A stretch of 20,611 nucleotides of DNA from Clostridiaceae bacterium (GCA_012727965.1 JAAYFZ010000026.1:1-20611); one strand, 5' to 3'. Positions 8,214-15,463 are shown, counted from the stretch's first letter. Program-made: numbers and translations. Notes: generated by a model from the sequence alone, not told the origin.

Positions 8214-8219
8214 ATTATA
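8214..8219 (-). promoter_or_regulatory. -10 box of the GH3 gene
   Basis: A perfect TATAAT on the minus strand lies 38 nt upstream of the GH3 ATG. No good -35 is seen at 16-18 bp; the hexamer at 8237-8242 reads ATTCTT. The same GTTATAAT context recurs upstream of the unknown gene at 9475-10014. Confidence 0.45.
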
Positions 8220-8305
8220 ACGCTCTTTTGCCACTTAAGAATCTACATAACCAGACGATACTACTATAAGGTGGTTTCGATAGATAAGCACTTAAGTATT
8301 GGCTT

Positions 8306-8314
8306 TGGTATAAT
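8306..8314 (+). promoter_or_regulatory. Extended -10 promoter of the second diguanylate cyclase
   Basis: TTTGG followed by a perfect TATAAT (8309-8314) gives a TGnTATAAT extended -10, which does not require a strong -35. Transcription would begin near 8321, downstream of the in-frame TTG at 8318. The first usable start is therefore the ATG at 8396, leaving a leader of about 75 nt. Confidence 0.6.
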
Positions 8315-8395
8315 AGTTTGTATGGAGCAAAACTTAAGCTTTTGTCGATAACAAATAAGCCAGACAAAACTGGCAAAAGGCGGGCATTCCAATTG

Positions 8396-9427
8396 ATGAC
8401 GGTTGATGAAAACATTAAAAGCAATAGTGCGATTAGAAGTAAAGGCAAAAGTTCTTTTGGCGTTTATAATATTATCGCGATAATCCTGCTGATAGCGGGG
8501 TATATGTTTCTTGTTTTCTCCCAGACAAGTAGTACTATCAATCCCAATTTCAAAGGTATCATCTCCCAGCTGCAGCTTTTGATATCAATCGTTCTTATCC
8601 TTAAGCTGGAAAAACCAGGTAAAATCACTGCGTTTGTTCTTAATATTATTGCTTTGCAAACAGTCTCAGTGGGCCATTTCGTTAAACGCGCACCTGGTGC
8701 GCTAACTGGTGTTATAGTCGCAATTGTCTCTATCTTCATAATCGCGCTGATCGCCTATTTGTTCAAGGAGAAGAATCTTCAATACAATCAACTCGCGGAG
8801 CAGAAGAAGACAACAGATACACTTTATAACGAGCTGAAAAAATCTGAGTCTATGTTGCATACGCTAAACGCAGATCTGGTCAAGAGCAATGAAGAGCTCA
8901 ACCAGAATAGAAAGAAGCTGCATCAGCTTGCTTATTATGATGTTCTGACTGGACTTCCCAATAGAGCGATGATAATGGAAACAATTGAGAAGAGGATCGC
9001 TCAGTGTCACAAGGGGCAGATGGAAGGCTTCTCAATCGTTTTTCTTGATCTCGATGATTTCAAACGAATTAATGATACACTTGGTCATCAGGAAGGTGAC
9101 GAATACCTGAGGATCATAGGTTCGAGACTTAGTACAGTCACTCATGAAAACGATGTCTGCGGACGTCTTAGCGGCGATGAGTTCTGCATAATTTCACTAA
9201 AACATGATGATCTTCAAGTACTGGCAGATTATTGCGAGAGATTCCGAGAGGTCGTATCACGCAAGGCCGTTCTTGACGGCAATATTGTCTCTTCCGGTGC
9301 CAGTATTGGTGTTGCCAGATATCCGCTTGATGGCAACACAGTGCGTGAACTGCTGACTAGCGCTGATAATTCTATGTATGCTGCCAAGAGAGCAGGAAAA
9401 AACAGCGTAAATCTGCCAGCGTACTGA
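8396..9427 (+). CDS. Membrane-bound diguanylate cyclase (SGDEF variant)
   Basis: This is a predicted cyclic di-GMP synthase. Counting from the ATG at 8396 (343 aa), there are about four hydrophobic helices between residues 22 and 123 with ISQLQLLISIVLIL (56-69) and APGAL (99-103), a heptad-rich coiled-coil linker (about 125-178), then the catalytic domain from LAYYDVLTGLPNR. LDLDDFKRINDTLGH (217-231) is intact and the signature is SGDEF (259-263) rather than GGDEF. The inhibition-site position reads HEND (250-253), lacking the arginine. The frame extends upstream to a TTG at 8318, but a promoter overlaps that codon. The ribosome binding site is weak (AAGGCGGG, distant), suggesting low expression. 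The membrane half resembles that of the cyclase at 2351-3364. Confidence 0.85.
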   Translation: MTVDENIKSNSAIRSKGKSSFGVYNIIAIILLIAGYMFLVFSQTSSTINPNFKGIISQLQLLISIVLILKLEKPGKITAFVLNIIALQTVSVGHFVKRAPGALTGVIVAIVSIFIIALIAYLFKEKNLQYNQLAEQKKTTDTLYNELKKSESMLHTLNADLVKSNEELNQNRKKLHQLAYYDVLTGLPNRAMIMETIEKRIAQCHKGQMEGFSIVFLDLDDFKRINDTLGHQEGDEYLRIIGSRLSTVTHENDVCGRLSGDEFCIISLKHDDLQVLADYCERFREVVSRKAVLDGNIVSSGASIGVARYPLDGNTVRELLTSADNSMYAAKRAGKNSVNLPAY

Positions 9428-9435
9428 CTAGTCTC

Positions 9436-9463
9436 CAGTCGCAGCTGACTTGCGCTGTTTCTA
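9436..9463 (+). terminator. Intrinsic terminator after the second cyclase
   Basis: CAG-T-CGCA (9436-9443, one bulged T) pairs with TGCGCTG (9451-9457) around a 7-nt loop, giving 7 bp, followed by TTTCTATAA. It sits 9 nt after the cyclase stop. The T-run is short; there is none on the minus-strand side. Confidence 0.4.
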
Positions 9464-9474
9464 TAATCTGATTT

Positions 9475-10014
9475 TTATATATTCAATCTTGTTTCTTCAA
9501 GAACATCAGGGTCTATAAACCTATCGACACTTTTTTCTGCCTCGATCATTGCTGCCAGTGTCATCTGTGGATCTTCCCACTCATCGTCATCACGCCAGCA
9601 GAGCCAGATTGCTGCTTGTTCATCAGGTTCACTGACAGGTGGATGAGCCAAGCGTTTATTCTCAATATACTGCTGAACCGTATAGATCAATTCCGGAGGA
9701 ATAACCAGTACAATTTTATCTGAGCTGTTACCTGTAAGCTGAATTTCATTCTGACTTAATTGTGTTACCGATGTCAGTTTGTGCCAGAGGATCGCGTTGC
9801 GGTCAAGAGGCCCTTCACGGTAATCTGTTCCGGGCACGGGCGTGTAACCAACACGAAAACCGGTCAGCGCATTAAGAAAACCCTTTTTGGCGACACGACG
9901 CATACGCTTGACGAAAATACCCAGATCATTAAGTAAATACTCAGAAAATATCGCTGGTGTTTCGCCCTCACGGCTGCTCATAATCTGCCAATTTACTATA
10001 TTTGACTGTTCCAT
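9475..10014 (-). CDS. Unknown soluble 179-aa protein
   Basis: I do not recognise this protein. It has no signal peptide or membrane helix. Residues about 30-50 are basic (VKRMRRVAKK), residues 55-120 alternate short strands and end in a helix (YTVQQYIENKR, 111-121), which loosely recalls PH-like folds, and the C-terminal 45 residues are acidic (DDDEWED at 142-148, then many Glu/Asp). The frame can begin 8 codons upstream at 10038, but AAGGAGGA at 10021-10028 lies 6 nt before the ATG at 10014 and overlaps the longer version, so the 179-aa form is preferred. It is a single gene, convergent with the second cyclase and divergent from the esterase. Good codon structure and an excellent ribosome binding site make it real. 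Confidence 0.7.
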   Translation of the reverse strand: MEQSNIVNWQIMSSREGETPAIFSEYLLNDLGIFVKRMRRVAKKGFLNALTGFRVGYTPVPGTDYREGPLDRNAILWHKLTSVTQLSQNEIQLTGNSSDKIVLVIPPELIYTVQQYIENKRLAHPPVSEPDEQAAIWLCWRDDDEWEDPQMTLAAMIEAEKSVDRFIDPDVLEETRLNI

Positions 10015-10044
10015 AGCAATTCCTCCTTCGATACTCATATTCTA

Positions 10045-10050
10045 ATTATA
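10045..10050 (-). promoter_or_regulatory. -10 box of the unknown 179-aa protein gene
   Basis: A perfect TATAAT on the minus strand lies about 30 nt upstream of the ATG at 10014, in the context CGTTATAAT. No clear -35 is visible 17 bp further up. Confidence 0.4.
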
Positions 10051-10147
10051 ACGTTGAGGAGTCTTCTCTGGCACAAAAATTTCAAATAATAGATAGTGAA
10101 ATCATTCATATATAATTGGCACAGACAGGACTAGCAAAATTAGCTCG

Positions 10148-10176
10148 TTGACAAAACGGATGGCTTTTACCATACT
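10148..10176 (+). promoter_or_regulatory. Sigma-A-type promoter of the SGNH esterase operon
   Basis: A perfect TTGACA (10148-10153) is followed after exactly 17 bp by CATACT (10171-10176, 4 of 6 matches). The expected start site, about 7 nt downstream, coincides with the A of the ATG at 10183. A second isolated TATAAT lies at 10111-10116 without a matching -35. Confidence 0.5.
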
Positions 10177-10182
10177 ACATTT

Positions 10183-11175
10183 ATGATTTTCGAGAATATG
10201 CAGTTTCATAATGTTGAGGAGCTTGAACGAACTGACAAAGGCTGGATCATGTGGCGGGTACCGTTGCAAGTAAGACAATGCTTGAATCAGCAGGCTGCCG
10301 AAATCGTTAGCCGTTATAGCACTGGAATCGAGTTAAGATTTGAGATTGTCGGTGACTCGGCGACGGTTATTTTGCGGGCAGATCCGATGGCAGAAGCACA
10401 GGTTGCCTATATTTATTATGGTTCATTTCAGGGCGGTTGGCAGTATTCCTCCAAGGTAATTGGTGAGGCTGAAACCAAGATAGAGATACCTTATCCGTCC
10501 AACATTGATGAGCTTCGCAGCCTGACGGCTAAGCACCGGTTGCCGTTTCAGCCTGAGATAGTGCGAATCGTTCTGCCTTATGGAAATTGTTATTATGTCG
10601 GTACCGAGGGAGAAATACGTCCTCCACGGCCTGAACAGTTGCCTGAGCGGACATATCTTGCCTATGGTTCATCAATAACGCATGGCAGTCTGGCTCTGTC
10701 TGCTCCTTGCAGCTATCCTTCACAGATCGCCAGAGCGCTTGGCTGTGATTATTTCAATCTCGGATTTGCCGGGACTGCCCATCTGGAATCTGCAATGGCA
10801 CAGTATATAGTTGACCGGACTGACTGGGATTTTGCCTCTTTTGAGCTTGGTATCAACATGATCGGCGATAGTTTTACTTATCAGGAATTCGAAGCGAGAG
10901 TTATTGATTTTATAGACATTCTGGCTGGCGACAGCCGACCTATCTTCGTTACCAGTCTGTTTGGATTTTGCTTCCATGACCAGGAGCGAGCCGAGCGCTA
11001 CAGGCAAATCGTGCGCAGGCACGCGCAGGGAAGACTCATTTTCACTGATGGTCTGGAGCTGCTAGACCGTGAGGATTACATTTCCCAGGATATGATACAT
11101 CCTTCACTTGAAGGTATTAATGAAATAAGCACAAACTGGCTGCAGGTAATGCGCAGGCATCTGGAATTTATCTGA
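10183..11175 (+). CDS. SGNH/GDSL-family carbohydrate esterase-like hydrolase
   Basis: This is a predicted cytoplasmic serine esterase, probably removing acetyl groups from imported oligosaccharides. The N-terminal half (about 1-145) is a beta-rich accessory domain and the SGNH domain follows. Block I is YGSSITHG (161-168) with Ser164 as nucleophile, block II Gly194 in NLGFAG, block III Asn225 in LGIN, and block V Asp303/His306 in DMIHPS. All four SGNH residues are present. No signal peptide is seen. No Shine-Dalgarno precedes the ATG at 10183; an in-frame ATG at 10198 is an alternative, but the MIFENMQFHNVEEL beginning seems natural. A YesL gene follows 26 bp later. The acetyl-sugar substrate is an inference from context. 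Confidence 0.8.
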   Translation: MIFENMQFHNVEELERTDKGWIMWRVPLQVRQCLNQQAAEIVSRYSTGIELRFEIVGDSATVILRADPMAEAQVAYIYYGSFQGGWQYSSKVIGEAETKIEIPYPSNIDELRSLTAKHRLPFQPEIVRIVLPYGNCYYVGTEGEIRPPRPEQLPERTYLAYGSSITHGSLALSAPCSYPSQIARALGCDYFNLGFAGTAHLESAMAQYIVDRTDWDFASFELGINMIGDSFTYQEFEARVIDFIDILAGDSRPIFVTSLFGFCFHDQERAERYRQIVRRHAQGRLIFTDGLELLDREDYISQDMIHPSLEGINEISTNWLQVMRRHLEFI

Positions 11176-11201
11176 AGTCGGTTAGCTCTGGAGGATGAGT
11201 G

Positions 11202-11813
11202 ATGAGAAGCTTTTTTAGTTATGACAATCCAGTCTGGAAATTTATCGGCAATCTGGCTGATTTTTTTCTGCTGTCGATTTTGTGGTTGCTCTGCAGTTTG
11301 CCAGTCGTGACTATCGGTGCGGCTTCGACTGCTCTCTATTATGTGACATTGAAGATGGCAGAGAACAAGGAAGGCCGCCTGATACCAGCTTTTTTTAGCA
11401 GTTTCCGCCAGAATCTAAAACAGGGGAGCCTGATCTGGCTTGGGTTTTTGTTATCAGGATTGCTGATTGCTTTTGATCTATTCTGGGCTTCTCAACAAGG
11501 GACTCTCTTTGCCACTGCTATGTTTGTGACTTTTGCCATTTTAGGTTTGATCTATGCTTGCTGTTTATCCTTTGTTTTTGTAGTGCTTGCGCGTTGTGAT
11601 AATACCGTGTCGGCAATCTTCAAGATGTCATGTGGTATGGTTATTCGGAATTTCCCGGCAGTTTTTGCCGGTGTCGTTGTTTATGCCGGCTTCTTCCTGG
11701 TCGGAATTTTCCGGCTCTGGCCTCTGCTGCTAGTTACGCCGGCTCTTCCGGCTTATTTGAATTCCTTTTTATATAATAGAATTCTAGCCAAATATGATCT
11801 TACACTGAGTTAA
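11202..11813 (+). CDS. YesL-family membrane protein (DUF624)
   Basis: This is a small integral membrane protein of the YesL/DUF624 family, about 203 aa with five or so hydrophobic helices. The N-terminal pattern, with FFSYDNPVWKFIGNLADFFLL followed by LWLLCSLPVVTIGAASTALYY, is the family hallmark. YesL proteins commonly accompany ABC sugar transporters and hemicellulose or pectin genes in Firmicutes, but their function is not established. GGAGG at 11190-11194 is 7 nt from the ATG at 11202, better than the in-frame GTG at 11199. It appears co-transcribed with the SGNH esterase. The end is 25 bp from the end of the convergent AraC gene, without a clear terminator. Confidence 0.82.
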   Translation: MRSFFSYDNPVWKFIGNLADFFLLSILWLLCSLPVVTIGAASTALYYVTLKMAENKEGRLIPAFFSSFRQNLKQGSLIWLGFLLSGLLIAFDLFWASQQGTLFATAMFVTFAILGLIYACCLSFVFVVLARCDNTVSAIFKMSCGMVIRNFPAVFAGVVVYAGFFLVGIFRLWPLLLVTPALPAYLNSFLYNRILAKYDLTLS

Positions 11814-11838
11814 ATCACTCAAGGCCAGCCTGATAGTG

Positions 11839-12714
11839 TTATTCCTTAGCTGCCGGAGTAATTTTGTCTAACGAACTCTCATTCAAATGGTCAGACTGTT
11901 TGCGATACTGTCTTGGCGATACACCCATTCTTTTGTGGAAAAAATCCTTGAAATAATTACTGCTGTTGAAGCCGCATACCATCGCGATCTCAGTAATTGA
12001 ACTATCGTTTGTCAGCAGCATCTGGATAGCCCTCTTGAGCCGTATATTGTTGAGATGCTCTTTGAATGTTGATCCTGTGACCTGCCTGATCTTACGTGAA
12101 AAGTAAGTTGGACTAAGGTTGACTTGATCTGCGACTCCCTCAAGAGTTAGCGGCAGTGAATAGTTTTGCGTTATATACTTGAGAGCATGATCAATATCCA
12201 GATCGAGCTCTTTTGCCGAGACATAGGCGTCATAGCTGAAAACCCCACGGTTGCAGAGCAACAGCAGGAACTCAAGCATATATGTATAGGATATTGCTGG
12301 CGATAGTTTGGCCGGATCATCACGCTCTATAAACATGCGCTCGAGGATATTTTCCAGATGAGTGCAGGATGACTGGTTCAGCATGATCTTAACTGATTTT
12401 GCCAGCATATTTTTGACCTCCGGCAGCCGCTCATAGAACATTTCCGGCAGGGCCTCCTGCCTGCATGAGAGAATTATGCGCTCGCTGTTTTCTTTTCCCT
12501 CATAGCGTGTCGCATGCCTGTCACCCGGAATAATCAACATGACATCACCGGCCTCAAGGTTGAAATAGGAGCTGTTAACCATATAGGTACAGGCACCAGA
12601 TCTTAGGTAAAAAATTTCATAATAGTTATGACTGTGCTCATATGACATGGCAAAAGACGGAACCCTGATCTGGGTCTCAAGATAGAAGTATTGATCTTCA
12701 ACTCCAGGCATCAT
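11839..12714 (-). CDS. AraC-family transcriptional regulator with cupin sensor domain
   Basis: This 291-aa protein has an N-terminal cupin-like sugar-sensing domain (about 20-75; His27, His29, Glu33 and His67 sit on the expected barrel strands) and a C-terminal double helix-turn-helix (about 176-272) with LEGVADQVNLSPTYFSRKIRQ and the second helix unit TEIAMVCGFNSSNYFKDFFHK, followed by GVSPRQYR. It is divergent from the sugar ABC operon and most likely activates it when the oligosaccharide is present. GGAGGA at 12722-12727 lies 7 nt before the ATG. A second ATG follows directly. The ligand is unknown; binding sites would be expected in 12715-13059. Confidence 0.88.
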   Translation of the reverse strand: MMPGVEDQYFYLETQIRVPSFAMSYEHSHNYYEIFYLRSGACTYMVNSSYFNLEAGDVMLIIPGDRHATRYEGKENSERIILSCRQEALPEMFYERLPEVKNMLAKSVKIMLNQSSCTHLENILERMFIERDDPAKLSPAISYTYMLEFLLLLCNRGVFSYDAYVSAKELDLDIDHALKYITQNYSLPLTLEGVADQVNLSPTYFSRKIRQVTGSTFKEHLNNIRLKRAIQMLLTNDSSITEIAMVCGFNSSNYFKDFFHKRMGVSPRQYRKQSDHLNESSLDKITPAAKE

Positions 12715-13059
12715 CTGATTATCCTCCGGTTAAGGCAAACGATTTAACTTACTGGCCAAGTATGCATTTTGCGAATAATATTACAAGAACAGATGTATGT
12801 TGTTGCCATTATTATTAAACAATATCAGATAAAAAGCAAATAATATGTACTATTTTTACAAAACACATATATATCTAGTATTTCGCGATTGTTAAACTCG
12901 TTACAATGATACACAATCAAGCAACAAACAGTACATCCCGCCGGTTATGCTGGAAGTTGCAAATGGCTGGGCCCGGCCGATCAAATAAACGTTATCATCA
13001 TGACACTGATTATCATTAAAACTGCGCTGGAAAGTGCGCAAACAAGAAGGAGAGTTTCT
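12715..13059. promoter_or_regulatory. Divergent control region between the AraC regulator and the sugar ABC operon
   Basis: These 345 bp hold no gene. A plus-strand frame open from 13000 has no ribosome binding site, while AAGGAG just before 13060 marks the true lipoprotein start. The left two thirds are AT-rich; a compact GC-rich palindrome, GGCTGGGCCCGGCC, lies at 12965-12978. A cre/LacI-like sequence is at 12984-12997, a TTATCAT direct repeat starts at 12992 and 13010, and similar GCTGGAA-type stretches lie at 12949-12963 and 13026-13042. TACAAT (12902-12907) and CACAAT (12912-12917, 17 bp after TTGTTA) are -10 candidates; neither is convincing. Confidence 0.5.
12984..12997. promoter_or_regulatory. 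cre-like (CcpA/LacI-family) operator candidate
   Basis: AATAAACGTTATCA matches the catabolite-response pattern TGNAAACGTTNTCA at all defined positions but the first two. It lies 62 bp upstream of the binding-protein start, a plausible position for catabolite repression of a sugar operon. A single imperfect match in a 345-bp region is weak evidence. Confidence 0.3.
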
Positions 13060-14442
13060 ATGAAAAAGCAGATACTTGCATTTCTTCTGGCAGTAGCCAT
13101 GGTCTTAAGCCTGGCTGCCTGCGGCAACAACGACTCCTCAACCGAGACGACTGCAGCGGCTGACACAACAACAACTGCAGCCGACACGACAACTGAGGCT
13201 GAATCCGAAGAAACAACTACAGCTGATGAAGAAATCAATCTTCGTATGGCTTGGTGGGGATCACAGACCCGTCATGACATCACTGTAGAAGTTATCGAGA
13301 TGTACGAAGACTTGAATCCAAACGTTAAGATAGAATATGAATTCTATTCCTTTGATGACTATTTCACGAAACTGAAAACGCTGGTTGCATCAGATCAGGT
13401 ATGGGATATTTTCCAGCTTGGCGGCAACTTCCCAATGTATCAGGATAAGATCTTCTACCTCAACGACTATATCGATTCCGGTATCGTAGACGTAGCAGGC
13501 ATATCTGATTCATACCTGAAGATCACTCAGGACACAGAAGGAAATCAGCTAGGACTTTCCAACGGCCTTAATACATACGGTATCGCTTATGATCCTGCCA
13601 TGTTCGCGGAAGCAGGTGTAGCTGAGCCTACAGAAACATGGACCTGGGATGACTATAAAAACGCTGCTATGACGATCACAGAAAAACTTGATATCTTCGG
13701 CAGCTCATCATTCACAACATCAGACTTCATCGCTGGCTGTTCCACATATATCGGCCAGTACGGAGATATCGGCGAATACTCATTCTTCAATCTTGATCAT
13801 ACAGGCATGGGCTTCGATGATCCTGCTATGTTGACACCTTTCATTCAGATGAGAGCCGATATGATCAATGCCGGTGCTTATCCTGACGCTGGTGCTTCAA
13901 CTGAAATCACCAATATTGAAAATGACTTCCTGGTAACAGGTGAAGCCGCCATGACATGGGTTGCTGCTAACCAGTTCCCGACCATCTATGACATCTGTCT
14001 GGCAGAAGACCGTACACTTAAGCTGGCTCCGCTGCCGAGAATCAAAGCAGACGGTCCTTCCGGTGCAGCTATTCAGTCATCACAGATGCTGTGTGTATCA
14101 CAGGACAGCCAGAGCAAAGAAGCAGCAGCAGCTTTCATCAGCTGGTTCCAGAATGATCCTGACTGCAACAGTATTCTTCAGGGCGAGCGTGGTATACCTG
14201 TAAACAATACAGTTCGCGATACTCTATCAGCAAGCGCAACTCCTGGTCAGCAGGTCATGTATGACTTCGTAAACATGGTCAGTGGTTTCGAAATGCCTGA
14301 GAAGATCAATGTTCTTTCACCTGATGGACAGGATCTGGTACAGGATAATTACCTCAACTACATTCAGCAGGTCACGTTTGGTGAAATCACTGCTGAAGAA
14401 GCAGCACAGAAAACTTATGATGATGCATCTTCGATTTTCTAA
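13060..14442 (+). CDS. Sugar ABC transporter substrate-binding lipoprotein
   Basis: This is the extracellular solute-binding protein (family 1, MalE-like) of a carbohydrate ABC importer, 460 aa. The lipoprotein signal is MKKQILAFLLAVAMVLSLAAC with Cys21 for lipidation. Residues about 24-58 form a low-complexity Thr/Ala/Asp/Glu linker that would hold the domain away from the membrane. The mature domain begins INLRMAWWGSQTRHD and keeps family-1 features (DIFQLGGNFPMYQDK, late aromatic residues such as TWTWDDYKNAA). The ATG at 13060 has AAGGAG at 13047-13052. Codons in this gene favour TTC, TAC, AAC and ATC more than its neighbours, as expected for high expression. Two permease genes follow. The cargo is probably a plant cell-wall oligosaccharide, judging from the linked glycosidases. 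Confidence 0.92.
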   Translation: MKKQILAFLLAVAMVLSLAACGNNDSSTETTAAADTTTTAADTTTEAESEETTTADEEINLRMAWWGSQTRHDITVEVIEMYEDLNPNVKIEYEFYSFDDYFTKLKTLVASDQVWDIFQLGGNFPMYQDKIFYLNDYIDSGIVDVAGISDSYLKITQDTEGNQLGLSNGLNTYGIAYDPAMFAEAGVAEPTETWTWDDYKNAAMTITEKLDIFGSSSFTTSDFIAGCSTYIGQYGDIGEYSFFNLDHTGMGFDDPAMLTPFIQMRADMINAGAYPDAGASTEITNIENDFLVTGEAAMTWVAANQFPTIYDICLAEDRTLKLAPLPRIKADGPSGAAIQSSQMLCVSQDSQSKEAAAAFISWFQNDPDCNSILQGERGIPVNNTVRDTLSASATPGQQVMYDFVNMVSGFEMPEKINVLSPDGQDLVQDNYLNYIQQVTFGEITAEEAAQKTYDDASSIF

Positions 14443-14477
14443 TAAAATGTAATCTGTGCACACAATAAGACTTAAGC

Positions 14478-14510
14478 GTGGGCACATCTCCAATACGGGG
14501 GTGTGCCCAT
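14478..14510 (+). ncRNA. Intercistronic stem-loop between binding-protein and permease genes
   Basis: Positions 14478-14491 pair with 14497-14510 to give a 14-bp stem, including three G-U pairs, around the loop AATAC. No T-run follows; the next gene's ribosome binding site (AGGGAGAG, 14518-14525) comes 7 nt later. It therefore looks like an mRNA-stabilising or processing hairpin that raises binding-protein levels over permeases, rather than a full terminator. Confidence 0.65.
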
Positions 14511-14530
14511 ACTAAAAAGGGAGAGTTATC

Positions 14531-15448
14531 GTGAAAGGTGCAGCTATAAAAAACGGAAGAATGAGGTCTCTGATCTACAATGATAATACGGTAGGACATA
14601 TTTTCGCTCTGCCATTTATTTTTGGATTTATCTCATTTTCCTTGATACCAATTGTTTTCTCATTCTACTATTCTTTTACCGACTATTCGCTTGGTACCAA
14701 GACAGCAGAGTGGATCGGTTTTGTAAATTTCGTCAATATTTTCAAGGATGAGGTTTTCTTCAAATCATTGCTCAAAACACTCCAGTATGTTGTGGTCTCG
14801 GTTCCTCTCAAGCTGTCCTTCTCACTTATGATCGCCTTCCTGCTTACCAGAAAAAGCAAGCTGGTCACGCTTTATCGGTCGCTCTACTATATTCCCTCGC
14901 TAGTAGGCGGTAGTGTAGCGGTTGCGCTGGTCTGGAAGCAGCTATTCGCCCGTCGCGGCTTGTTTAATACTGTTTTGGATAATATTGGATTGCCTACGAT
15001 CAACTGGTTTGGCGATCAGAATCTGGCCATCTATCCGCTTATTCTTCTCTCTGTCTGGCAGTTCGGCTCGTCAATGATCATCTTCGCTGCCGGCCTCAAG
15101 GAAATTCCAACGACATATTATGAAGCGGCCAAGATCGATGGTGCTAAGGGTTATCAAAGTTTCTTCCGCATTACTCTGCCATGTCTTTCGCCAATAATCC
15201 AGTACAATCTTGTCATGCAGACAATTGCGGCTTTCATGTCATTTACACAAGCTCTTATCATCACAGGTGGTGGACCGAACAATAGCACGATGCTCTATGG
15301 CCTCTACGTTTATAATCAAGCTTTCAAATACAACAATATGGGCTATGCCAGTGCCATGTCCTGGATCATGTTGATCGTTATGAGTCTGGTAACCATGGTA
15401 ATATTCAAGAGCTCCAAGCTCTGGGTATTCAGTGAATCTGGCGATTAA
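14531..15448 (+). CDS. Sugar ABC transporter permease, MalF/UgpA type
   Basis: This is one of two membrane-spanning subunits of the importer, 305 aa with about six helices. The ATPase-contacting EAA loop is visible at residues 198-216 (EAAKIDG, then ITLP), matching the EAA---G---------I-LP consensus. The N terminus has the usual short cytoplasmic stretch and a first helix ending in FYYSFTDYSL. It starts with GTG, supported by AGGGAGAG at 14518-14525. A strong hairpin separates it from the binding-protein gene. The stop codon overlaps the ribosome binding site of the second permease (TAAGGAGG), so the two are translationally close. Confidence 0.92.
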   Translation: MKGAAIKNGRMRSLIYNDNTVGHIFALPFIFGFISFSLIPIVFSFYYSFTDYSLGTKTAEWIGFVNFVNIFKDEVFFKSLLKTLQYVVVSVPLKLSFSLMIAFLLTRKSKLVTLYRSLYYIPSLVGGSVAVALVWKQLFARRGLFNTVLDNIGLPTINWFGDQNLAIYPLILLSVWQFGSSMIIFAAGLKEIPTTYYEAAKIDGAKGYQSFFRITLPCLSPIIQYNLVMQTIAAFMSFTQALIITGGGPNNSTMLYGLYVYNQAFKYNNMGYASAMSWIMLIVMSLVTMVIFKSSKLWVFSESGD

Positions 15449-15463
15449 GGAGGAGAAGCATAA

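Noticed and set aside
11806..11821. Terminator hairpin TGAGT/ACTCA at the end of the YesL gene
   Set aside because: Only 5 bp, with no T-run; not distinguishable from chance.
13000..13059. A 20-residue upstream extension of the binding lipoprotein
   Set aside because: It would place charged residues before the lipoprotein signal, while AAGGAG and ATGAAAAAG at 13060 give a standard start.
12981..13238. A minus-strand Ser/Val-rich frame opposite the lipoprotein linker
   Set aside because: It is the antisense image of the repetitive Thr/Ala/Glu linker codons.
14478..14510. Full transcription terminator between binding protein and permease
   Set aside because: The hairpin is strong but lacks a following U-tract on either strand, and the permease genes need read-through.
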